DNA of 64,000 bases from contig CP136063.1 in NCBI GenBank assembly GCA_032622095.1, positions 181,269,956-181,333,955 on the forward strand, read 5' to 3'. The stretch is from Siphonodentalium dalli (Eukaryota > Mollusca > Scaphopoda > Gadilida > Siphonodentaliidae). Both the position numbers and the translations under genes were made by a program. Below the pieces are notes generated by a model. It had not been told where the DNA came from. It saw only the letters and a program-made list of their open reading frames with translations, and searched no databases. Every line of letters begins with the position of its first letter. The stretch's first letter is position 1. This document shows positions 1-11,964 of this stretch, one piece after another.

Positions 1-1348
1 TAAATGCTTACAAATGTATATATATCATTGTTAAGCTAAGACAGGGTGCCACATTTTAGGGCAATATTGGAACTTCGAGTCTAAATGGCCACCAAGTTGG
101 TCGCCGGAAGTGGAAAATATGAGATAAGTTTCTGCTATTGGGAACTCGTTGAGAATTGCGACTTTATTTTTGTATTGTTCATGTTAACTGACCATTGAAG
201 AAATGATATATGTCATTCATGGGGGTCCCAGTCCTTTCCGACCGGTATCAGCTAAGAGACTGGATATGAAAGTTTTCACTAGGGCATAATTATCACATAT
301 ATGAACAGTTGTCATTTCATTTCTTTCTGATTTCAACCCATATACATGTATGCTGGTGGACAAATAACACCACGCACGTGGGTGGTTCTTAATTGTTGAC
401 CTTTTTCACTTTTTATCGAAGTTTTTGTTCGGAAGCCAACAGTTTGTTTGTGTAAGTGAGAATCATCCTTAGACCTTTATAGACAACCAGCGATGATAGG
501 GTCGTTGTCGTAACCCCAGTCACGTGACACCACGCGAGACTGGTGTGTACCGGTATCTATGTATACAGATATATGCACACAGTGTGCATTTATGTATAAA
601 ACGTTACGACAACGACCCCATAATATAGTCACCCCGTGCACCAACACGGAATGTATCACCAAAACCGGACTGAATAGGAAAGAAATGTTCAGTATATATA
701 CAATAAGCGAATATTTGGGGTGTTTCTCGTCATAAAACAGACAACGGACACACTATGTGTGCGTCCATACGAAGCAGAATATTTACCCAACCGGTGTCAG
801 TCGTTTATCCTAGATCTAACCATTTATCAAGGCGAGGACTTTAAAAAAGCATTTTTCTTGTTGTCCAATCCTCTTCATAAATCTCATTGTATCTAAATGT
901 ATATTGTGTCTGTGTTATATGTTTGATTTTTGGAAATAAATTTTGTTTACACCAATTTTTATCGAAGTGTTTCGACAGTGTTTTTGCTTTTGCCCTCTCA
1001 AATTTTCAAGATCTATTCACTAGTATAACTGGCCTATAACTTCCACACTGCCTACACTTTATACATAGCTGAATATTTCAATGAAGCATAGGGTTGAACA
1101 GAGTTTTAAAACCCGTGTTATTCTCAGTATACCGCAATATGGTGGACCACTATCGATTTTTAAGTCGCGGATCAAGATGTCACTAAGACCGGATCTTCTG
1201 TGCAGTACATATCCATCAACTGGACTATACGTATCTCATCCGATATATGAATCCATAACATTTTCGAATCATGTACATTGTATATACACATGGATTAATT
1301 AAATTAACTGAACATCCGTCTCAACAGTCAAATTTTCGCATACAGATA
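1..1348. other. Upstream non-coding region
   Basis: No convincing coding region. The short open frames here are about 60-75 codons, with no recognisable domain or splice context. The only structure I can support is the inverted repeat listed separately. Composition is AT-rich with scattered ATATAT runs. Confidence 0.5.
499..618. repeat. Inverted repeat with 16-nt perfect arms
   Basis: GGGTCGTTGTCGTAAC at 499-514 is matched by its exact reverse complement at 603-618, enclosing 88 nt. This is MITE-like in size, but I could not define a target-site duplication, so it is reported only as a hairpin-forming inverted repeat. Confidence 0.6.
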
Positions 1349-1826
1349 CAGCGCTGGGAATTAGCCTAGGCAATAGGCAATGCCTAGGTAAAAGCAGAGG
1401 CAAAATCGGTTTGCCTAGGCAATTATATTTCCTAGGTAAAACAAGTTCATTGGGTTACTAAAATTGATTTGTGTATATCAGAAATAGAACCTCTTTAGCC
1501 AAAATGATTTCATTAAATAACCCATTACATATATTGTTCTACAATTGTTTCTATGGCACTGGGCCATTAACTAGCTACCCGTTATAAGGACACTTATTTT
1601 GGAGATGATTTGTGGAATTGTACATAATTATATGTTGAGTAATGGCCTGGAAATAATGTTCCGCCAAATAACTAAGCAATTCAGGTTATTATTGAATCAT
1701 ATGGATTTGAGATGGCAATATTGTTGCAAAATTGCCTAGGTAAAACCTGTTTTTTCCTAGGCCGATTTCTTTCACCTAGGCAAAATATATTGCCTATAGG
1801 CAAATTTACCTTAAAACCCAGGGCTG
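1349..1826. mobile_element. Non-autonomous hAT-like MITE rich in CCTAGG palindromes
   Basis: The left end CAGCGCTGGG and the right end, reverse-complemented CAGCCCTGGG, form a 10-bp imperfect terminal repeat of the CAG-starting hAT type. Both subterminal regions repeat the phrase TTGCCTAGGCAA or CCTAGGTAAAA several times in inverted orientation. The element is flanked by a 6-bp match CAGATA (1343-1348 and 1827-1832), shorter than the usual 8-bp hAT duplication. No coding capacity is seen. Family assignment is inference from the ends. Confidence 0.6.
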
Positions 1827-1832
1827 CAGATA

Positions 1833-3215
1833 TACGAATGAAATATGACGTATATAAAAGGCCTTGATCACACGAACATGTATATGTTGTCATTCAGGAT
1901 ATCCTTTTAGCCGTAACAAAATTGGGTTTGTATTGAGACATTGCGAAATGATACGATAAGATGATGATGATGTAATAACAAGGTCATATAGTCGGCAGAG
2001 TTAATACCATAGGCCTACATATTTATAGGAGGTTATCCTGCCCACATACAATGAAGCCACTTAATCTTACATACATTAGTCATCACATACAGGGGTTTTG
2101 TTTTCTGGGGGGTGGGGTGTCTCGCCTAACCTCGGTCGAACCGTTCAACGGGGAGACCAATCTAGCTATTATGGTGTTGGGTTAATCACAGGAGCCTGGA
2201 ATTTTGTCAAAAACCCTCTTTTATTGGCGGAACCAGCACCCGGGACCGCAGGTCACGGAGGGAACGAAACAGGAAAGTGTTGCCACCCATTTTGAACTCA
2301 ACTGTATTCCTACACAAAATATTTGTTCACTAAAAACTGTTGGTACCTCTCACACCCTAGATGCCAATCTACAACATTCCATAGGTATATTTTTCCACTT
2401 CTTCGAAAATCTCACTGTATTTCGGTAATTTATTTTAAATTCACCAACGAAGACAAATGTACCTATGGAATGTTGTAGATTGGCATCTAGGGTGTTGAAT
2501 ACTGTAACTCTGCATGGAGCCCACATCATTGCTGAAGCGCAAGTAATTATCTATTGGATTTATTCATTAATTAACTGGGGGGGGGGGTAGGCCATATATG
2601 GAAAATAATTGCGCTGAAACGCAATTATTTTGAATTGCGCTGAAGCACAATTATTAATAAATGTGAATTTGGCCTCCCATATACTCGAACATATATATAT
2701 TTTCTATTGATACCTGGGGGTGAGAGCAAGATATGGACGCATTCCCATAATTGAGGCCCAGAACATTCCGCTTTACGAAAACATGTTTTGAATACCGTTA
2801 TGGATTAGATATCATTAATCAACTTGGCGATATATATAGATTCATCTGAGGGAGGATATACGAGTACGTTCATTTATCAAAAACTGCATGGTCCGATTTG
2901 GTGATTCCTTCCGGGTTGGTGATACCATGTACACCGGGGGGGGGGGGGGTGATATTAGGCCTACTAGTCTTCAACGTGTGTTAATTTATCCAACGTCGAA
3001 ATGGGCATTATCGCGGCCATTTTGGGTGTCATCCGCAATATTTCGAACTAAACACGACTTATAAATGTCCGGGTTAATACAGTATAATATGGCTAATTAT
3101 TTACAATTTACATGGTGTCATCGAATTGGGATTCGTCGTTACCACATTTGTCACATTTCCACAACATAATTAAAACTTGAAGAATGAAGAAAACTACTGC
3201 GGGTATTTGTTTAGT
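1833..3215. other. Non-coding stretch with small repeats
   Basis: Contains the 36-nt-arm inverted repeat (listed), G runs near 2578 and 2937, and two short GCTGAAGC/AATTGCGC phrases near 2535-2655. Those phrases resemble the CTTAAG palindrome arrays found in the actin intron. No gene is recognised. Confidence 0.5.
2352..2495. repeat. Perfect 36-bp inverted repeat
   Basis: Bases 2352-2387 are the exact reverse complement of 2460-2495, with a 72-nt loop. The arms contain CCCTAGATGCCAATC and its complement. Perfect arms of this length imply a recent insertion or a folded MITE. No target duplication could be assigned. Confidence 0.75.
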
Positions 3216-3220
3216 ACATT

Positions 3221-3701
3221 CACGGGGGGGGGGGGGGGGGGGCTGCGACGTGAGGATCGGTGGCATTCCGATAAAGAGACGGTGGAAATCCGATAAACGA
3301 GACGGTTCGCTTTCGGCGACAAACGAGATTTTCTTCGTGTTTGGGCATTCAAACGTTTCATATCATCATATCGTTATATAAGTTACTAATATCCATCAAA
3401 ATCTAGACGCTATGTAGCCTACAGTGACTAAATTCAAGAGAATAGTCATTTAAAAGTCACGCGACAGTTCGTTTTCCGATAAAAGACACGCGACGGTTCG
3501 TTTTTATCGGAAAACGAACCGTCGCGTGACTTTTAAATGGCGATTCTAAATTATATTGGTTTTACTCACTGTAGCGTCTAGATTTTGATGGATATTAGTA
3601 ACTAAAATAACTATATGATGATATGAAACCTGATTTGTCACGGCAATTCCGATGCCACCGATCCTCACGTCGCAGTTCCCCACCCCCCCCCCCCCCCGGT
3701 G
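3221..3701. mobile_element. Foldback element, copy 1 (CAC...GTG ends, 5-bp duplication)
   Basis: The element folds back on itself over most of its length. The left arm begins CAC plus a G run then CTGCGACGTGAGGATCGG; the right arm ends with the complement, a C run and GGTG. A central inverted core contains CACGCGACGGTTCGTTTT and its complement. It is flanked by ACATT at 3216-3220 and 3702-3706. A longer copy lies at 61338-61933 with its own 5-bp duplication. Each arm carries AAAGAGACGGTGGAA-type subterminal phrases. There is no coding capacity. It lies immediately upstream of the actin promoter region. Confidence 0.8.
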
Positions 3702-3790
3702 ACATTCATTGATTTTGATGTCCAGTGCCCCAGAGGTCACAGGTCGAGGAGTTCAGAATGCAGCGCCTGTTGGCAGCTGAAAAGCAAATA

Positions 3791-3800
3791 CCATATTTGG
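3791..3800. promoter_or_regulatory. CArG box 1 (candidate SRF site)
   Basis: CCATATTTGG fits CC(A/T)6GG exactly, 437 bp before the actin start codon. SRF/CArG control is well established for actin genes, so two perfect boxes in this position are likely functional. Binding is inferred, not shown. Confidence 0.6.
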
Positions 3801-3852
3801 AGAACAAATCCACAGATTATTCCATTTTCTAAGAAATTCGACATCGACAATA

Positions 3853-3862
3853 CCTTATATGG
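3853..3862. promoter_or_regulatory. CArG box 2 (candidate SRF site)
   Basis: CCTTATATGG is a second exact CC(A/T)6GG match, 62 bp downstream of the first and 375 bp before the actin ATG. Pairs of CArG boxes are typical of actin promoters. Confidence 0.6.
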
Positions 3863-4073
3863 TAGTTGTCTCCGAGGGTATTAAATGGGTGATCTGTGGT
3901 CACTGCATGTTTACAATGATTCATTTTCCGCATATACATGTGTACTCAGCTGTCCTCCTTAATTATTATTTTGATCATTTCCATGATTAGAAAACAGAAT
4001 CGCAGATGCAAATTTCAAGAAGACACTCTTATCAAATGATATTTTCGTTTTGTTTGAGAATCATTGACAAACA

Positions 4074-4082
4074 TATATTAAA
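4074..4082 (+). promoter_or_regulatory. Possible TATA box of actin
   Basis: TATATTAAA about 150 bp before the ATG and ~212 bp after CArG box 2 could position initiation near 4105. Alternatively the sequence ending CTGCTAG just before TAAACCATGG may be a 3' splice site of a 5'UTR intron, common in actin genes. In that case the real start site lies further upstream. The two readings cannot be separated here. Confidence 0.3.
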
Positions 4083-4224
4083 CAGCACTCTGCAAGTAAC
4101 CTTGAAGAGCCTCACAACACGTGGTTCTAGCCTCTCTTTCATCTTTGCCATCTTCGACTTGGAAGATTTTCGACGCGCTCTTTTTGAATATCAAGAGCTT
4201 TTTCTGCAAATTTACTGCTAGTAA

Positions 4225-4359
<135 letters not shown>

Positions 4360-4635
4360 TAATTTTGTTTTTCAAGTTTTGCGGCAGACTTTAAAATTAA
4401 ATAAATTATCAAAATCTGTAGTACTAACTAGTACATGGTCAGGGTCGCTTGATTATTATGTATGGGGGCCATTTGGAGGCCTTTTTTCCCCCCCCGACAT
4501 TCCGACCAAACACTATTAATGTATTTAATTCTATACTATTTTACTACTGCCAGTACTGGTAATGTGGTATTATACTATTAATAGTATAGACATTATTATT
4601 ATAGTATTTATAATATAATAGTAAATGACTCTCGG

Positions 4636-4990
4636 CTTAGTCCGTCAGTCCGTCCGTGCGTCACTTAATTTGTCCGAGCCTGTAAAGAAGTAAAGTATAA
4701 TTTACTATAAATTGTAATCTGTATTCTGTCATTTCTACTATAATTCTAATCTAGTAATCAATTAAAAAAAACTTGGCACATATACTACATCAACCAGCAA
4801 CCATGGCATGGTCATGGAACCTGGGCGATGGCATGGGAACCCGCACACCTGCGATTTTGAGTTTGGTCGGACTCATTTTTATACCCCCCCCCCCCAACGA
4901 AGTTAGGGGGGGGGGGGGTTATACTGGAATCAGCTTGTCCGTCGTCCGTCCGGAGATTTTCTCAGTCGTTTTTTGATAAATTTCCGTGAA
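4636..4990 (+). mobile_element. Pearl/Helitron-like tandem-unit remnants
   Basis: GTCCGTCAGTCCGTCCGTGCG is followed by a unit with TTGTCCGAGCCTGTA, AACTTGGCACA and GGAACCYGYRCACCTGCGATT. A second start is seen at about 4880: a C run, CAACGAAGTTAG, a G run and TATACTGG form a hairpin, followed by TCCGTCCG. Related units occur at 9785-10300 and 11965-12180. The architecture recalls the oyster Pearl elements (non-autonomous Helitron relatives). This assignment is from memory and boundaries are approximate. Confidence 0.5.
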
Positions 4991-5688
4991 AGTTGGCACA
5001 GACGTCAACCACCATGGGAACCTGTGCACCTACTAGTACGATTATGATGTCTGTCTAGCCTGGGGTCTCCATTATTGTCATATTACGCCTGGAGTTGTTT
5101 GTCAGTTCTTTCCCGTCGAGATATATATTAGTTAATTAAATATAATTATCAGGCATTCTGTTGAAATCCGAGCGGAAGTTACCTTGAAATACCTAACGTT
5201 TTGCCATAATAGGTGACGAACATCAAGTTCCACTGCATTTAGTGTGTTTATTTAACAAAAATCCATTTTTACCGTGTAATTTTAAAGGCAACAATGTCTA
5301 AATGTTTGATCGGAAGTTTTATCGGTTGATACAAAAAATAAAACCCGGAATCGGAGGCGGAACAAAACCAATGCCAAATAGTGGCTAACAGTCAAACGAT
5401 GTTACTAAAATGTTTGTCTATTAAAACAAAAAGCAGGTATATGAACGTTAACTTGGAGTTTAAGTTTAAAGTTAAAGCTAGTCAGCACATAATATTAGCA
5501 ATTAGGCCTAGTCATACCAAAATTAGTCAATAGCAGTTGTGGACAACCTAGATAGGAAACTTCAGTAATATCTGAGTTGTGTCAAAGAAAGTCTTTAAAA
5601 TATATTGTCCGACCTACTACAAACACCAAGTATGTGTTGTGCTATGAATGTTTCATAACCGTTTGCTCACTCGTGTGGTCGTTATTAA

Positions 5689-6120
5689 AGGTACTCAATC
5701 CAATTCGACGGTCACCATATCATCAGATTCCAACAACAACAACAACAACATTTTTTGAAATGCCGCTTCAATTATCAAAATTGTCAACTATAGTATAAAA
5801 TTGTCCAAAACCTGTTATTTATCAACGTTTTGTTCAACGAAATTTTGCCAGAAACTGTTGTCAAATAGATCTGACACAAAAAAGCGACTGGATTTTAAAG
5901 TTATTGATCTTTATCCGCTAGGCCTATCTGGTCAGATAAGTTCTTCTCGTCGACAGTTTACTGGGCCACTACAAAATTAAAATAGTAGATTCAAAACATC
6001 GATATCTGATCACTCCTAGCTTTGATTGGTGGGTCCTTGACTCGAATGAAATATTTTTTACCCCCGAAGCCAAAGAAATACCGGTAGTAATTTAGGAGCG
6101 TCTGATCGGATTTAGTATCT
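5689..6120. mobile_element. TTAA-flanked MITE, divergent copy
   Basis: TTAA at 5685-5688 is followed by AGGTACTCAATCC, and the right end AGATACTAAATCC (reverse-complemented) is followed by TTAA at 6121-6124. It shares CAGATTCCAACAACAACA, GACTCGAATGAAATATTTTT and ACCCCCGAAGCCA with the 469-bp elements at 39304 and 45107, from which it has clearly diverged. Non-coding. Confidence 0.7.
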
Positions 6121-6135
6121 TTAAATTACCCCGTT

Positions 6136-6340
6136 GCAACAGGGGGGGGGGGGGGGGGGTCGAAAAAAAATTCCAGGCACGTATGATCATTTAAATTTTT
6201 TCCGGCCTCGGGGGACCCACCCACCCAATTTCTTCCGTTTCCGGCCTTTTTTTCCAGGCAATTTTGGACACCCACCCTTTTTTTCCGTTTCAGGAATTTT
6301 TTTCCGGTCAGTTTTGGACACCCACCCCCCCCTAAATTAT
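6136..6340 (+). repeat. G-run plus (T)n-TCCGG / CCCACCC repeat
   Basis: A run of about 18 G is followed by TTCCAGGCACGTATGATC and three cycles of TTTTTTCCGG...GACACCCACCC. A related sequence in the opposite orientation occupies about 7565-7685 (GGTTGCAAGACA end, GGAAATTTTTCCGACCCCCCC). No gene here: the overlapping open frames are low-complexity. Confidence 0.5.
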
Positions 6341-6657
6341 CAATTGAGCAACCAAATAGCTGATTATTCTGCATTATCATAATTTATTGCGCGATATTTG
6401 AATAGAACAGTGCATAATGAGATAACGATGCTATTTGAATTGATCATATAAGTGTCATTAATGAAGAAATGTGTCAACATAATCACATTTCTAGGGATAT
6501 ATAGGCAGAGTGCCAAAGTTTTTATTAACATTCATTTTCATCATATATAGTCACATGATCTAGTCACATAATCACATTTGAGTATTCTACAGAATACATG
6601 GTACCGGTACAACAAATTTCAGATTATTTGATATATTGATATTTGCTATGTGATATA

Positions 6658-6823
6658 CAGTAATGCCCTAATTAATTGACTCCATAACCACAGCAAAATA
6701 ATGGGTAATTTGTCAGGATTTAGTTGGAAATATGGCTTGTTGTCATTCATCGGAAAGCTCTCCCCTGAAAAATTACCCATTATTCTGCTGTGGTTATGGA
6801 GTCGTTTAATTAGGGCATTACTG
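6658..6823. mobile_element. TA/CAGT palindromic MITE, copy A
   Basis: The ends CAGTAATGCCCTAATTA...TAATTAGGGCATTACTG are flanked by TA, consistent with a Tc1/mariner-type non-autonomous element. The arms are nearly complementary through the middle (CCACAGCA...TGCTGTGG, GATTTAGTTGGAAATATGGC). Four more copies lie in this intron. Confidence 0.75.
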
Positions 6824-7564
6824 TATTGCTGGAACCAAATTGTTTATCAAAACATGTGGAAATACAACTGTTCATCCCAGTTTATCCCAGTTTGAAGAAT
6901 AATGCTAATACCAAACACAACCATGATATAGCCGCGTGACTCTTCTTGGGGCCTCTCAGAAACCAGAACTGAGGAAACATGTTATAGCGTGTAATGGCAG
7001 GCTGGTAGCCACTGCCTGAAGTAATAGGCTTCGTAATAATTGGTAATAATATGGATGGATAGATAGCCCAATCTCACTTCTTTTTTGCTCACGATATTAT
7101 GCAGTGACGATAAAATCTTTGTTACTGTGATCAACATTACAAGCTGATCCACATTAACTTGGAAAACAATTTGAAATTGTTCAAGCTGGCCCGGCTGGCC
7201 TTCAATTTATTAATTTTATTTGTTAAGATTTTATGTTTTACGTTGTCAAAAGTCTATTTTATTCCATTATTTATTATATCTTTATTTCCATGTCACATAT
7301 GGTCAAGTGTGCTTTCATTTTATTGCTTATTTTCAGCTGAGTTCTGCATTGTTATTCTTATTTTGTTGTATCAGTAGATGGAATCCTGATTAAATTTTAT
7401 TTTTCCAATAGCGCAGTTTCCAGTTCTATCAAGTTGAATTTGGGTTATTGTTGGCCATTGTGCAACTGATCCAACATCTGATAACCTCTATATATAGTAT
7501 AGCATTACTATTAACTATATATGACCTGTTTCTGTTCAAAACACATCAAAATAAGACTCAATAG

Positions 7565-7690
7565 CAGGAATGGAAAAAAAATTTGGCATATGGAAAAAAC
7601 TGCTTTTTGGACCCGAGAGACACCCACCCACCCCATCATACATGCCTGGAAATTTTTCCGACCCCCCCTCCCTGGTTGCAAGACACATTG
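7565..7690 (-). repeat. Inverted copy of the 6136 repeat
   Basis: On the minus strand this reads CAACCAGGGAGGGGGGGTCGG then TTTCCAGGCATGTATGATG and GGGTGGGTGGGTGTC. It parallels the 6136-6340 sequence in the opposite orientation. Confidence 0.45.
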
Positions 7691-7719
7691 TCCCCACATC
7701 CGGTTGTGACTATCAATCT

Positions 7720-8312
7720 GTCATCAGAGATGCTGTGTCTCGTTTTCGCCGCGCGGTGGCTTACCGCCGGTGGCTACCGCCAATTGGTGTGCATCACTAT
7801 CGGTAGACTAATTAATAGGAAAAATGACTAATTAAGGGCCATAACTCTATCAAATTTTATCGGGCCAGGCTGGTTTTCGAACTCGTCCGAAATATTCTTG
7901 GCAAGTATGTCTATTCCAAATTTTAAACAAATCAGGGACGTTTGTTGAAGTTATCGCGCTAACGAGCTCAAAATTCGTACAAAATGACTACTCGAACGAG
8001 ATATTCTTGGGAGACACCTATATACCAAATTTCAATCAAATCGGATAACGTTTGTTGAAGTTGTTGCGCTAACGAGCCTAAAATCAGTGAAAAATGGCAA
8101 AGGGCCATAACTCTGTAATAAATGTGCGGACGAACCCGATTTTTCTGTCTGCAGCTTACGTGCATGGATATGTACTAACACACCAAACATGTTTTTAATC
8201 CGTCAATAAACAGTTGAGTTACATGTATAAGCAAAACACGCCGCCCGCCCTCCGTCCCTCATCAAACTATAAGTTGAGTTTTGGAAAAAAACTCGACCTA
8301 AAATTATAACTG
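7720..8312 (-). mobile_element. Pearl-like element with ~161-bp units, short copy
   Basis: On the minus strand it starts with a hairpin (TCGAGTTTTTTTCC...AAAACTCAACTTATAGTTTGATG), a GGGCGGGCGG stretch and a leader CATGCACGTAAGCTGCAGAC. Tandem units follow (GAGTTATGGCCCTT, CTCGTTAGCGCRAYAACTTC, TTGGAATAGAC or TTGGTATATAGGTGTC). It ends CTACCGATAGTGATGCACACC and GAAAACGAGACACAGCATC. The longer sister at 43757-44850 has about twice as many units. One unit here is internally deleted near 8000. Confidence 0.7.
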
Positions 8313-9780
8313 GTTTTGTAGGTGTTATTATAATAGAGAAGTATTGGAATTGCCATCTTTATCGCATTTCCTAATAGTTAAGGACATATTGTGGACTCAT
8401 CAGTCTCCAAACAATCAATTAGTATCCAAACACTTTGTTACCCTCCTCAATATTTTACACATATCTGATTGGTTCATGTCCTGTCTCGTGCCGGGTCACA
8501 AATCACATTGTCGTCCATACATGCACACTGCAAACTTATCTGTATTTTGGGCTGAGAAACTCGCATACCAAATTTTGTTGCGATCAGATAGAAATGTTTT
8601 GAGTTATCGCATGGGCAGACAGGCCGGCTCCTTCATTCCTTATCCACTCCACAGTCACCGTCATTGGCATGAGTGCTAAATTGGCTTATACAATAACGCT
8701 CTTTATATTTCCCATATTTCGGTTGGTTAACCGAATAACGCTCTTTTTTATTCCCTTCGGCTTTTGTATATGACACGTCGCTATAAAGAGCGTATGCGTG
8801 TAGTGTGATTCTTATGTCTGGATTATGACGTGAGCGTGTCTATCCAGACATGAACGTGTTGTGTGATTTTTATGTCTGCCGTTCCTAGAAACGGGGGCGA
8901 TTTTCATCGGGTCAGTTTTCCCACCCGATGTACCTCTTTTAGGGACGGGTGCCATATTTCTCATGATTAAAAAAAAGGCAGAATTAACTCATTGAAAAAC
9001 AAAAAAATAAAATAAAAAATTAAAACGGCAGAATTAACTCAATAATAAACAAAAAATTAAATTAACAAAATTAATTAACAAAATTAAAAAAATTTAATTT
9101 TTTTTTTTAAATTAACTTAAAAATATTCAAAAAAATTATATATATTTATAAATGTCATGTTTCAGACGATTGCCGCCAGTGGATGGTTAACCTGCTAGTA
9201 AAATTATAAAACAGGCAGATGAAAAAAATAATAGGCCTACAATAAAGTGCTGAAAGATTCCTATTAATGGATGGAAAATGGCCTATGTAACTTATTATTG
9301 AACATATATTGTCCTTTGGGAAACACTCACCAACATTAAATATGACGTTGATACGTAGTAGAATCAACAGGTGCCTGTGACTGCATTGGCTGGCTCGGTT
9401 CACAAGACAGAGCGATCTTTCGTCGTTTTCCGGAACATTGAAACATGATTTGTCCGTTTCGGTTGATACTACTTTTTGTACAACTGTTTACGAATTTGAC
9501 TGCGCATGACTGAAACCGTTGTCAGGTATTGTCTGTTTTTCACCTCGGAATGTGTAGATTTTAATCAAGTTATTTCGTCCAAGATACAATCAGAAACACG
9601 TGGTTTGTTGTAATATTCTTTGAGATTACATGCCACTGATGATAATGATATGCGGCGTTAGCGTATTTATAGATGCATATGCCTATAAAATCTTCGCTAA
9701 ACCTGTCGCGATCTTGCTCGATCACTCACAGGCTCTTGGAACTTCATACTGTCAATGTAATTAGACAGTATGTATTCAGA
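8313..9780. other. Non-coding; AT-rich tract
   Basis: No gene is recognised. The 111-codon frame at 8344-8679 begins at TTG, not ATG, and resembles no family I know. 8960-9150 is a low-complexity A/T tract (AAATTAAC-type). A short TGTCTGGAT...ATCCAGACA hairpin lies near 8815-8850. Confidence 0.5.
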
Positions 9781-9784
9781 CTAA

Positions 9785-10300
9785 TGTCTGTCAGACTTTT
9801 TTTGGTGGAGTTACCCCCCCCCCCCCCCCCCCTTTTTCGACTTAGAAATTTTTCGCAACATGTATAATTTTGTCCGAGCTTTTATTCCTACATTTTTAGG
9901 TCAATTTGTTTTTAACTTGGCACAGATATTTAGTACCATGAGAACCTGTGGCTGTGCACCTGCGATTATGACATCTGTCCGACATTTTTTGGTGGAGTTA
10001 TCCCCCTTTTTCGACTTTGAATTTTTTTTGCAACATGCATTATTTTGTCCGAGCTTTTATTCCAACATTTTTAGGTCAATGTTTTTTAATCTTGGCACTG
10101 ATAATAGTACCATGGGAACCTGTGCACCTGCGATTATGATGTCTGTCTGACTTTTTTTTGTGGATAACATTATTCCCCATTTTCGCAACATGCATAATTT
10201 TCAAATTTTGTCCGAGCTTTTATTCCTACATTTTTCGGTAATAGGTTTAAGATTAGGGTTAGGGTTGTGCACCTGCAATGGGAACTGTTATTTTATTATT
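9785..10300 (+). repeat. Pearl-like tandem units (~170-185 bp, about 3)
   Basis: The cycle CTGTCNGACTTTTTTTGGTGGAGTTA, CGACTTAGAAATTTT, TTGTCCGAGCTTTTATTCC, TTAACTTGGCACNGAT, ACCATGRGAACCTGTG, CACCTGCGATTATGA repeats about three times (starts near 9789, 9974 and 10142). A 19-nt C run lies in unit 1. The unit is the same as in 4636-4990 and 11965-12180. Confidence 0.65.
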
Positions 10301-10328
10301 TTAACTAAAAGTTTACTGACATGTGAAA

Positions 10329-10358
10329 CATCTTAGTATTTTAAAACACTAAGATGTA
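10329..10358. repeat. 30-nt hairpin
   Basis: ACATCTTAGT and ACTAAGATGT form perfect 10-nt arms around ATTTTAAAAC. Confidence 0.5.
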
Positions 10359-10429
10359 TCCTTAGTGAAGGCTTAGTCCCATTGGGACAGTCACACCTCG
10401 CCTGTACAAAAACTCCACATGTGATCACA

Positions 10430-11960
10430 GTAGTTCTCAGGAGGAATCACAGTAGTTTCTCAGGAGAAATGTATTCAAATTAGATTGCTGGGTGAGAAAT
10501 AAGGTAGTTCTCCTGTGAAATAAATTTCTACCCTAAATCTAACATGAGAAATATTTCTCAGGAGAAATTTCACACATGAGTTTATGGTAGAATAGGGTAG
10601 AAATCTGACTTAGAGGATTCAGGCCACAATCTGATCAGAATATCTCGGGAATAATTCTAAGTCAGATTTCTCACATGAGAATATGGTAGAATATAGGGTA
10701 GAAATTTCTTAACCAGATTTCAATGGTGAGAATATGTTTATCTATAACACATGTGGTAGATTAGAAATCTGATCTGATGTATGCTGGAGAATTCAAATTA
10801 ATTTAATTGCGCCAATTTAAACCAACAGTTACTTGGATTAAGCAGCTAGCTAGGCTATGCATGTCTAGTTGTAAAATCTTTATTTCTTTGTTTATAGAAG
10901 TTGTATTGTATTCATGAGAAGGGAATCGGGTAATGGAGTTATATTATGGTCTTATTTGTGGATATTCTTTAATGATAAGTGCCACAGATTGGAATTCACA
11001 CTATTATACTAGGTAAGAGTTAATATTTATTGAAATGGCACAGAAATGGCAGAGGGTTTTGGACTTCATGCAGTTACTTAAATTGGCATGTTTTAGGGCA
11101 TGCAGGGCCCTGTCGCTTTAACTTCATGAGGTTATCTCGACTGTCATTTATCAACCGAGTATAATTACTATATTGAAGTTGAATTTTCCAAAGATATAAA
11201 TCATGAAACCAAATTATATTATTGTGAGAATCTAATTATAAAATGAATTTGACAACATTTATAATATGGAAGATTTAATTGATTGAAAGTAATTTGTACT
11301 TATATAAATGTACAATATCTATATAATAATATCCATATCAAGATTCATTCCATAACTGCTGCATGTCTGACCTGTGTTTACTTGTATTTTTCCCATCAAC
11401 TGTGTATAATTGGAATATTTCTGCAGATCATTCAACTATAATCTAATTTCTAGGATCAGGGATTCCAGCTAGAAGCACAAAATATCAAGGGGGCAAAAAC
11501 AGTCTATGAACACTTTATGAGGTCCCATTTACCACAACTGGGCCAGGGTAAGATGGGATGGGGGTGGGTAGTGCCCCATACCTACTCCAGCTGCTGCCTG
11601 TATACCACATTTTCAGCAGAAAAATTTCTACCCTATTCTCAGGAGGAATATTTCTACCAGATTCTCAGGAGGAATATTTCTCAGGAGGAATATTTCTCAG
11701 GAGGAATATTTCTACCCTATTCTCAGGAAGAATATTTCTCAGGAGAAATATTTCTCAGGAGGAATATTTCTACCCGGCCTAGCTATTCTCAGGAGAAATT
11801 ATAATTTTTCACAGGAGAACTCATGTGAAAACATGAGAAATCATGTTAGTTTTAAGATACACCCACCTCATTTGCATCTTAAAAAACTACTGAGAAACTC
11901 ATGTGAGAAACTAACATGAGTTTCACAGGAGAAACTCATGAGAAATTAGGGTAGGGAAAT
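10430..11960. repeat. Region bounded by arrays of the palindrome TTTCTCAGGAGAAA
   Basis: Two clusters (about 10430-10760 and 11610-11960) repeat TTCTCAGGAGRAAT, GTAGAAATCTGA and TTTCTACCCTATTCTC. The right cluster has six or more tightly packed copies, so short open frames such as 11517-11804 are artefacts of the repeat. The interval 10780-11600 is AT-rich with no gene. It could be one element with palindromic subterminal arrays, but the ends were not defined. Confidence 0.5.
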
Positions 11961-11964
11961 TTGG

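Noticed and set aside
8344-8679. 111-codon frame
   Set aside because: Starts at TTG, no recognisable motif and no splice context.
10246-10266. Telomeric repeat TTAGGG
   Set aside because: Only about two units (GATTAGGGTTAGGGTTG); no array.
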